Source: an uncultured beta proteobacterium
GTDB taxonomy: Bacteria; Pseudomonadota; Gammaproteobacteria; Burkholderiales; Burkholderiaceae_B
Length of the DNA: 64,000 nt
Reading direction: 5' to 3'
Assembly: GCA_903821335.1 (NCBI GenBank)
Contig: CAIJKV010000205.1
Span: forward strand, 79,490 to 143,489
In this document: positions 58,020 through 64,000 of the stretch, in pieces
Position numbering within the stretch: the stretch's first letter is position 1
Layout of the letters: each line of letters opens with the position of its first letter
Translations under genes and position numbers: made by a program
The notes under the pieces: model-generated
Databases searched by the model: none
Seen by the model: the letters and a program-made list of their open reading frames with translations, nothing else
Told to the model about the DNA's origin: nothing

Positions 58020-59332
58020 TTCAACAATTCTCCGTAAACATCAAAATAGGTTGGAAACGTTTTGCTGACGCAACCCGGGTCCATGATCCGGACAGGTGCC
58101 GAACCGAAAGCCGCCAGCGAAAAACACATGGCCATCCGGTGGTCGTCGTAAGTATCGATCGAGGCGGCATGCCACTGCCCGAAACCGACAGGCGTCACGC
58201 GCAGCCAGTCCGCACCGCTTTCGACGGTGGCACCCAGTTTGCGCAACTCGGTTTGCATGGCGTCGATGCGATCGGTTTCCTTGACCCGCCAACTGCCGAT
58301 GTTGCGCAGCGTGCAGGGGCCGTCGGCGAAAAGAGCAAGTGCCGCCGCCGTCATCGCGGCGTCGGGGATCAAATTGAAGTCGGCGTCAAAGGCCTTGAGT
58401 TTCTGCCCTGCCGACACGTTGATGCCGGTGACCTCAATGGACGAGGCTTCACGGCGCACTGTGGCACCCATGGCAGAGATCGTATCGGCAAACGCCACAT
58501 CGCCCTGAATGCTGTCGGCGCCGACGCCCACGACACGGACGGGTCCCCCACCGATGGCACCCATCGCCAGGAAATAAGAAGCGGACGATGCATCACCTTC
58601 GACAAAGATACTGCCTGGCGACTGATACTGGCTGCCAGGCAAGACGACAAACTGCTGAGCGCCCTGGCGCTGGACTTGCACACCAAAGCGCGCCATCAGG
58701 TTGAGCGTGATTTCGATGTATGGCCGGGATATGAGTTCGCCCACGACTTCGATGGTCAGGGCCCGACCCGATCGGGCCACGGCAAGCGGGGCTGCCATCA
58801 ACACTGCGGTCAGAAACTGGCTCGATACGGTTCCCCGGACGCGCACCCGGTCCGACACTGGACCGCACGGTGAAATCTCAAGGGGCGGATAGCGGTCTTG
58901 ACCCAGGTAGTTGATGCGGGCACCCATTTCGAGCAGGGCATCTACCAGATCGCCAATCGGACGTTCATGCATGCGTGGCACGCCCGACAGCGTGTAGTGA
59001 CCCGCCATGAGTGCCAAGGCCGCCGTCAGGGGCCGGAAGGCGGTACCCGCATTGCCCAGGAAGAGCTTGGCCTCGGTCACCGGAAAACATGGGACACCCT
59101 GCACGCTGACTGAATCAGATGAAAAATCGTCGATCCGTACACCCAGTTGACGCAATGCGGCCAGCATCACCGAGGTGTCATCCGACTGCAGCAGACCTTC
59201 AATGCGGGTCGACCCGCTGGCCAGCGCCGACAGAAGCAGCACCCGGTTCGAAATGCTCTTTGAACCAGGCAAGATCACGGTGCCAAGCGCGCGACGGGCA
59301 GGCGGCAAATCTTTGAAATGGCTGTCTGTCAC
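58016..59332 (-). CDS. aroA: 3-phosphoshikimate 1-carboxyvinyltransferase (EPSP synthase)
   Basis: 438 residues. Sixth step of the shikimate pathway. Signatures [19 protein letters not shown] and [18 protein letters not shown]-terminal [15 protein letters not shown]. Four-base overlaps with both tyrA and cmk. Confidence 0.97.
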   Translation of the reverse strand: MTDSHFKDLPPARRALGTVILPGSKSISNRVLLLSALASGSTRIEGLLQSDDTSVMLAALRQLGVRIDDFSSDSVSVQGVPCFPVTEAKLFLGNAGTAFRPLTAALALMAGHYTLSGVPRMHERPIGDLVDALLEMGARINYLGQDRYPPLEISPCGPVSDRVRVRGTVSSQFLTAVLMAAPLAVARSGRALTIEVVGELISRPYIEITLNLMARFGVQVQRQGAQQFVVLPGSQYQSPGSIFVEGDASSASYFLAMGAIGGGPVRVVGVGADSIQGDVAFADTISAMGATVRREASSIEVTGINVSAGQKLKAFDADFNLIPDAAMTAAALALFADGPCTLRNIGSWRVKETDRIDAMQTELRKLGATVESGADWLRVTPVGFGQWHAASIDTYDDHRMAMCFSLAAFGSAPVRIMDPGCVSKTFPTYFDVYGELLK

Positions 59333-60228
59333 GATCCGGTTCCTGTCCAGTCACTGCGTGCGCGTGCCGCCTCTTGCAGGGCATCCTGCAGCCATGTCCC
59401 GTCGTGGTTGAGCAGCGCCTGCTCGGCTTGATCCATCACGCCACGCAACGCTGAGAGCTCACCAAGCATGGCCTCGCGGTTGGCCAGGAAAATATCACGC
59501 CACATTTCTGGTGAACCCTGTGCAATCCGCGTGAAATCTCGGAACCCGGGACCCGCCATGGCAAGGCGCAACGCGATATCGTCACTTTGCAGGATGTGCC
59601 GCATATAGAACGCAGCCAACCAGTGCGGCAGGTGGCTGATGGACGCCATGACAGCGTCATGCTGCGCGGGATCAAGCGTTGAGACCACCGCGCCACAGGC
59701 TTGCCATAGGGCCTGAACGCGACTGACGTCCTGCGGGCGATTTTCCGCCAGAGGCGTCAGCATGACGCGGCGCCCGGCGTATAGGTCAGCGCTGGCAGCA
59801 GCTGGGCCCGATTCGTGTGAACCAGCCATTGGATGGGCCGGGACAAACTGAGCAATGCGATCTTTGAGCCCGGCACGCGCGCACACAATCACGTTTTGCT
59901 TGGTGCTGCCGCCGTCAGTAATCAGGGCGTCGGGATTGAGCTCGGGGCCGAGTGCATTGAAAATTGGCGCAAAGGCACCCACCGGCGCAGCAATGAAAAT
60001 AAAGTCTGCCTGCCTGGCTGCTTCGGTCAGCGTGACGGCCTCATCGATCACCCCCAGACTCATCGCCTGGGCAAGCGTCTCGGGCCTGCGACCGGCGCCG
60101 ATCACGCGGCCCACCAGTCCGGCACGACGCAGGGCGGCGGCAAACGACCCACCGATCAGGCCAACTCCAACCACAGCCAGAGTACCGACAGCGACCAACC
60201 CGTCAGGCGATGCGCTGGGTGCGTTCAT
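59329..60228 (-). CDS. tyrA: Prephenate dehydrogenase
   Basis: 299 residues. Tyrosine branch; oxidises prephenate to 4-hydroxyphenylpyruvate. NAD loop [19 protein letters not shown]; substrate region [17 protein letters not shown]. No chorismate mutase domain (that is fused to PheA). Four-base overlaps with hisC and aroA. Confidence 0.95.
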   Translation of the reverse strand: MNAPSASPDGLVAVGTLAVVGVGLIGGSFAAALRRAGLVGRVIGAGRRPETLAQAMSLGVIDEAVTLTEAARQADFIFIAAPVGAFAPIFNALGPELNPDALITDGGSTKQNVIVCARAGLKDRIAQFVPAHPMAGSHESGPAAASADLYAGRRVMLTPLAENRPQDVSRVQALWQACGAVVSTLDPAQHDAVMASISHLPHWLAAFYMRHILQSDDIALRLAMAGPGFRDFTRIAQGSPEMWRDIFLANREAMLGELSALRGVMDQAEQALLNHDGTWLQDALQEAARARSDWTGTGS

Positions 60229-61355
60229 TTCTTGGACAGCTTCAGAATATCGGTCAGCGCATCGATGAAGCGCTGGTTTTCACGCGGCAAGCCAATCGAG
60301 ACGCGAAGCCACTCTGGCAAGCCGTCGCCGGTCACCGGGCGCACGATCACGCCACGCCTGAGCAGTTCATGGTTGATACGCGCGGCCTCATTCACCTTGA
60401 CCAGGACGAAGTTGGCAAAACTTGGCTCGTATTCCAGGCCAAGGCTTGCAAATGCAAGCTCAAGCTGCGCCTTGCCGTCGCGGTTGACGGCAAAACTCTG
60501 GGCCAGGAATTGCGTGTCGTGCAGGACGGCAATCGCGGCGGCCTGCGCCAGCGAGTTGACGTTGAACGGCTGGCGCACACGATTGATCAGGTCCGTCAGT
60601 TCGGGTTGCGCCATCGCGAACCCGACTCGTAAACCGGCCAGCCCATAAGCTTTTGAAAACGTGCGCGACACCAGTAGATTGGGATAGCGCCTGACCAGGT
60701 CAACGCTGTCGACACGCAACGCGGGTTCGAGATACTCGTTATAGGCTTCGTCCAGTACGACCGTGACGCGTGTGCCATGGCGCGCGGCCACACCCGCCAT
60801 GAATGATTCAAGCGCTTGATTCGAGAGGTAGGTGCCCGTGGGGTTATTGGGGTTTGCAATAAACACCAGCCGAGTGTCGTCGTCGATCGCGTCCAGCATG
60901 GCAGGCAGGTCGTGTCCAAGGCCCATAGCCGGGACCAGGATATGGCGCGCGCCGCGCGACTGCGTGGCGAGCTTGTAGACCACGAAGGCATACTGCGAAT
61001 AAACCACGGCGCTGCCAGGTTCGAGCAACGCGTGCGCCACCATTTCAAGAATGTCGTTTGAGCCGTTGCCCAGCGTCAGCCAGGACTGCGGCACGCCATA
61101 GCGCGCCGACAGGGCGGCCTTGAGGTCGAAGCCTGCAGGATCGGGGTACCGACCTAAGCCAGACAGCGTATCCATGATTGCGCGTCGTGCAGACTCTGGC
61201 ATGCCCAGGGGATTTTCATTTGAGGCAAGCTTGACGATGCCGGCGGGATCCAGCCCGTGCTCACGCGCCAGTTCTTCAATGGGTTTGCCTGCCTGATAAG
61301 GCGCGATCGCGGCCACATGCGCAGGCGCAACGCGTACAGAGTTTTTGGTTGACAT
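60225..61355 (-). CDS. hisC: Histidinol-phosphate aminotransferase (second-copy type)
   Basis: 376 residues, PLP fold I. PLP Lys in RTFSKAYGLAGLRVGF; NPNNPTGTYL. In this gene order it often serves as an aromatic aminotransferase (phenylpyruvate/4-hydroxyphenylpyruvate) rather than in histidine synthesis; that is inference from the pheA/tyrA neighbours. ATG 61355 gives MSTKNSVRVAPAHVA. Confidence 0.92.
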   Translation of the reverse strand: MSTKNSVRVAPAHVAAIAPYQAGKPIEELAREHGLDPAGIVKLASNENPLGMPESARRAIMDTLSGLGRYPDPAGFDLKAALSARYGVPQSWLTLGNGSNDILEMVAHALLEPGSAVVYSQYAFVVYKLATQSRGARHILVPAMGLGHDLPAMLDAIDDDTRLVFIANPNNPTGTYLSNQALESFMAGVAARHGTRVTVVLDEAYNEYLEPALRVDSVDLVRRYPNLLVSRTFSKAYGLAGLRVGFAMAQPELTDLINRVRQPFNVNSLAQAAAIAVLHDTQFLAQSFAVNRDGKAQLELAFASLGLEYEPSFANFVLVKVNEAARINHELLRRGVIVRPVTGDGLPEWLRVSIGLPRENQRFIDALTDILKLSKK

Positions 61356-61414
61356 GACAGTATGACCAACAAAGATCGAAATGATGAAAAAGGTGACTGG
61401 CCAGGACCGTTGCG

Positions 61415-62500
61415 CTATTGCGCCGGATAGGAGCCCAACACCTTGAAAAATGCGCACGTATCTTCGAGAGCGGCGAGCGCTTTCTTGACCGGAGGGTCTT
61501 CGCGGTGCCCTTCGATATCAACGTAGAAATAATATTCCCACTGCCCCTTGCGCGCGGGACGCGATTCAAAACGCGTCATCGACACACCATTTGCAGACAG
61601 CGGCGACAGCATTTCATAGACTGCGCCAGCACGGTTGGCGACCGCCAGGATCAGGCCGGTCTTGTCACGTCCCGTCGGCAGCGTTGCAATCTGACCAATG
61701 GCCAGGAAGCGCGTGCGGTTTTGCGGATCGTCCTGAATGCCCTGCGCCACCACCTGCAAGCCCCACGTGCGGGCGGCTGTGTCACTGGCGATCGCGGCCA
61801 CGGTCGGATCAAGTGAGGCGATACGTGCGGCTTCGGCGTTACTTGCGGCCGGTTCACGAAGCAGGGTTGGATGAAACTGATTCAACCAGCCCTGGCACTG
61901 CGCAAGCGCCTGTGGATGCGCCATCACCTTGATGACGCCCCGCATGGAGGCATTCTGTGCCATCAGACAATGCCGGATCAGCAACGAGCGCTCGCCCAGG
62001 ATTTGCAGCGAAGAGCCCAGCAGCAGATCCAGGGTGCGATTGACAGCGCCTTCTGTCGAGTTTTCGACCGGCACCATGCCGACCACGGCGGCACCCGCCT
62101 CGACGGCGCGAAACACTTCGTCAAACGACGGGCATGGCACACCGGTGATCGCATGACCAAAATGTTCGAACGCAGCCTGCTCGGAGAACGACCCCGCAGG
62201 ACCCAGGAAAGCGACCGTGATGGCCTGTTCAAGGCCACGACAAGCCGAGATGATCTCGGTCCAGACTGCTGCGACCGACTCGGGCGGAAAGGGACCACGA
62301 TTTTTTCCCTGAAGCTGGCGGATCACCTGCGCTTCGCGCTCGGGACGCAGCACCGGGCCGTCTTCATGATAGGTATGCTTAATGTCGCCGACATGCTGCG
62401 CCGTGCGGGCACGCTGATTCAACAGGTCAAGGATTTCAGCATCGATCTGATCAATCCGTTGACGCAACGGTAGCAGTTTGGCTTGCAAAGACTCATCCAT
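61415..62500 (-). CDS. pheA: Bifunctional chorismate mutase/prephenate dehydratase
   Basis: 361 residues. AroQ chorismate mutase at 1-90 ([20 protein letters not shown]), prephenate dehydratase ([18 protein letters not shown]), and a C-terminal ACT domain with the Phe-binding [15 protein letters not shown]. Overlaps serC by eight bases. Confidence 0.96.
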   Translation of the reverse strand: MDESLQAKLLPLRQRIDQIDAEILDLLNQRARTAQHVGDIKHTYHEDGPVLRPEREAQVIRQLQGKNRGPFPPESVAAVWTEIISACRGLEQAITVAFLGPAGSFSEQAAFEHFGHAITGVPCPSFDEVFRAVEAGAAVVGMVPVENSTEGAVNRTLDLLLGSSLQILGERSLLIRHCLMAQNASMRGVIKVMAHPQALAQCQGWLNQFHPTLLREPAASNAEAARIASLDPTVAAIASDTAARTWGLQVVAQGIQDDPQNRTRFLAIGQIATLPTGRDKTGLILAVANRAGAVYEMLSPLSANGVSMTRFESRPARKGQWEYYFYVDIEGHREDPPVKKALAALEDTCAFFKVLGSYPAQ

Positions 62501-63623
62501 GTGACCGTTCGAAATCCTTCAGGTAGTCAATCAATGCCACGACGCCCGCTAGGGGCATGGCGTTATAGATGGAGGCACGCATGCCGCCGACAGTTTTGTG
62601 GCCTTTGAGCTGCATCAGGCCACGTGCCTCGGCACCTTGCAGAAACGCTGCATCAAGCGTCGGGTCGGGCAAGAAGAAAGGCACATTCATGCGCGACTGG
62701 ACGGAGGGATGCACCGGTAATCGATAAAAATCGGTTTGGCCAAAGTACCCGTACAGTGCCTCGGCCTTGACAATGTTCTGCCCTTCGATCTGCGCCAGGC
62801 CACCAAGCTGCTTGAGCCATTTGAACACCAGTCCGGCTATATAAATGGCATAGGTGGGTGGCGTATTGAACATCGAATGTTCAGGCGCCACGTTGGCATA
62901 ATCAAAGGCAGACGGACAAATCGGCAAAGCATGGCCGATCAGGTCGCGACGCACGATCACAATGGTCACGCCAGCTGGCCCGGCATTTTTTTGCGCACCG
63001 GCGAAAATCATACCGGTACGATCCACCGACATGGGCCGTGACAGGAAATGCGACGAAGCATCGACGACCAGGGGCACGTCTGGTGCCCCCAGGTCAGCAG
63101 GCGTGGGCCAGTTCATGAACTCAACGCCGCCTATCGTCTCGTTACTGCAACAATGCAGGTAGGACGCATCCTTGCGTACCTGCCAGGTTTCCGGACGCGG
63201 CACCCAGGTATAGGCACCCTGCTCGACACCGCCGACCCGTGCCGCCACGCCACTGGTGGCAGCCACCTGCGCGTCACCGTAGCGCATGCATTCTTTGTAG
63301 GACTTGGCCGACCAGATGCCGGTCAGGACGAAATCCGCTTTTTGGGCAGGCCTTGTGGCGAGCAGGTTCAGCGGCACGATGGCATTTTCCGCCGTACCGC
63401 CACCCTGCATGAACATGACGGCATAGTCATCGGATATGCCCATCAGTTCGCGCAAATCGGCTTCCGCTTCGGAGCAGATTTGCACGAACTGCTTGCCACG
63501 ATGGCTCATTTCCATCACGGACATGCCACTTCCATGCCAATCAAGCATCTCTGCCGCAGCCGTGCGCAGTACCGGTTCAGGTAGTGCGGACGGGCCTGCG
63601 GAGAAATTCCAGGGGCGCGTCAT
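62493..63623 (-). CDS. serC: Phosphoserine aminotransferase
   Basis: 376 residues. Serine and pyridoxine synthesis. [18 protein letters not shown] start; PLP Lys in [17 protein letters not shown]. The open frame extends to 63782 inside gyrA, but ATG 63623 matches the family and lies one base after the gyrA stop. Confidence 0.96.
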   Translation of the reverse strand: MTRPWNFSAGPSALPEPVLRTAAAEMLDWHGSGMSVMEMSHRGKQFVQICSEAEADLRELMGISDDYAVMFMQGGGTAENAIVPLNLLATRPAQKADFVLTGIWSAKSYKECMRYGDAQVAATSGVAARVGGVEQGAYTWVPRPETWQVRKDASYLHCCSNETIGGVEFMNWPTPADLGAPDVPLVVDASSHFLSRPMSVDRTGMIFAGAQKNAGPAGVTIVIVRRDLIGHALPICPSAFDYANVAPEHSMFNTPPTYAIYIAGLVFKWLKQLGGLAQIEGQNIVKAEALYGYFGQTDFYRLPVHPSVQSRMNVPFFLPDPTLDAAFLQGAEARGLMQLKGHKTVGGMRASIYNAMPLAGVVALIDYLKDFERSHG

Positions 63624-63624
63624 G

Positions 63625-64000
63625 TCAGCCCTCCGTACCGGCCTCGTCCGACGAATCGGCAGCCGTATCTGTTGGGCCGGCATCCACGCTACCCTCAGCG
63701 CCGACATCGAGGTCCTCATCCACATCGACATCCGCGTCACTTTCAACCACCCGACGCAAGCCAGACAACATGCTGCCATCATCGACGTTGATCAGGGTGA
63801 CGCCTTGTGTGGCACGACCCATTTCACGAATTTCCGACACACGCGTGCGCACCAGGATGCCGCCTGTGGTGATCAGCATGATTTCATCGGTCGGATTGAC
63901 CAGCACGGCACCGACGACCTTGCCGTTACGGGTTGACGTCTGAATGGCAATCATGCCTTTGGTGCCACGGCCATGGCGCGTATATTCCGTGATCGGCGTA
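63625..64000 (-). CDS. gyrA: DNA gyrase subunit A (C-terminal end, cut by window)
   Basis: The last 125 or so codons. GyrA-type beta-pinwheel blades: [46 protein letters not shown]. The tail from about 63745 to the stop is strongly acidic ([13 protein letters not shown] and more Asp/Glu). Acidic GyrA tails tune supercoiling in E. coli. It heads the serC-pheA-hisC-tyrA-aroA-cmk series. Confidence 0.95.
   Translation of the reverse strand, partial: TPITEYTRHGRGTKGMIAIQTSTRNGKVVGAVLVNPTDEIMLITTGGILVRTRVSEIREMGRATQGVTLINVDDGSMLSGLRRVVESDADVDVDEDLDVGAEGSVDAGPTDTAADSSDEAGTEG

Overview
The window looks like a chromosomal segment of a betaproteobacterium, most likely family Alcaligenaceae (Bordetella/Achromobacter/Advenella/Pusillimonas neighbourhood). 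This rests on gene content and order recalled for that family: the gyrA-serC-pheA-hisC-tyrA-aroA-cmk-rpsA-ihfB-lapA-lapB-hldA-hldD block, a Bug-type (TctC) solute receptor, CaiB/acyl-CoA dehydrogenase catabolic genes, a ccoNOQPG operon, and uvrC-pgsA and acpS-pdxJ clusters. I saw no rRNA or tRNA genes, CRISPR arrays, insertion sequences, phage genes or origin.

Layout. 0-1 kb: end of a peptide-type ABC solute-binding protein and a strong terminator. 1-4.7 kb: clpB divergent from an FNR-type oxygen sensor. 4.7-9.3 kb: acyl-CoA module (two adjacent acyl-CoA dehydrogenases, a divergent class III CoA-transferase, a Bug receptor). 9.3-15.9 kb: cbb3 cytochrome oxidase locus, ccoNOQPG plus a short FixH-like gene and a small membrane gene, preceded by ccoS and a very short CcoI-like gene that has only the membrane part of a copper ATPase. 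16-18.6 kb: aceA divergent from queF across a repeat-rich regulatory region. 18.7-26 kb: pgsA, uvrC, nagZ, acpS, pdxJ, a DUF4136 lipoprotein, an orphan TrpX-like receptor and a spermidine-synthase-like protein. 26.2-33.5 kb: rpmE2, a GT39-type glycosyltransferase with a MATE transporter, orn, an M48 peptidase, rsgA, nudL. 33.6-39.3 kb: amidohydrolase plus a complete branched-chain-type ABC transporter. 39.4-43.1 kb: rplS, an EamA transporter, a 54-residue membrane protein behind two tandem LexA boxes, and a TPP enzyme. 43.2-47.6 kb: 1-Cys peroxiredoxin, a 604-residue acyl-CoA dehydrogenase and etfBA. 47.7-51.3 kb: histone-deacetylase-like protein, mltB, cysM and a ComEA-like protein. 51.4-64 kb: a long leftward block for LPS heptose, LapAB control, IHF, S1, CMP kinase, aromatic amino acids, serine and gyrase.

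How the parts fit. The FNR protein encoded at 3.9 kb retains all four iron-sulphur cysteines. Matching FNR sites lie at the expected -41.5 position in front of both ccoN and the short ccoI, so microaerobic control of the oxidase can be read within the window. The acyl-CoA dehydrogenases can pass electrons to EtfAB, and aceA supplies the glyoxylate branch needed when growing on acetyl-CoA. The most unusual signals are (1) the ATPase-less CcoI-like membrane protein with a predicted leaderless FNR promoter, and (2) the tandem LexA boxes overlapping a promoter that points at an unnamed small membrane protein, a candidate SOS-induced effector.
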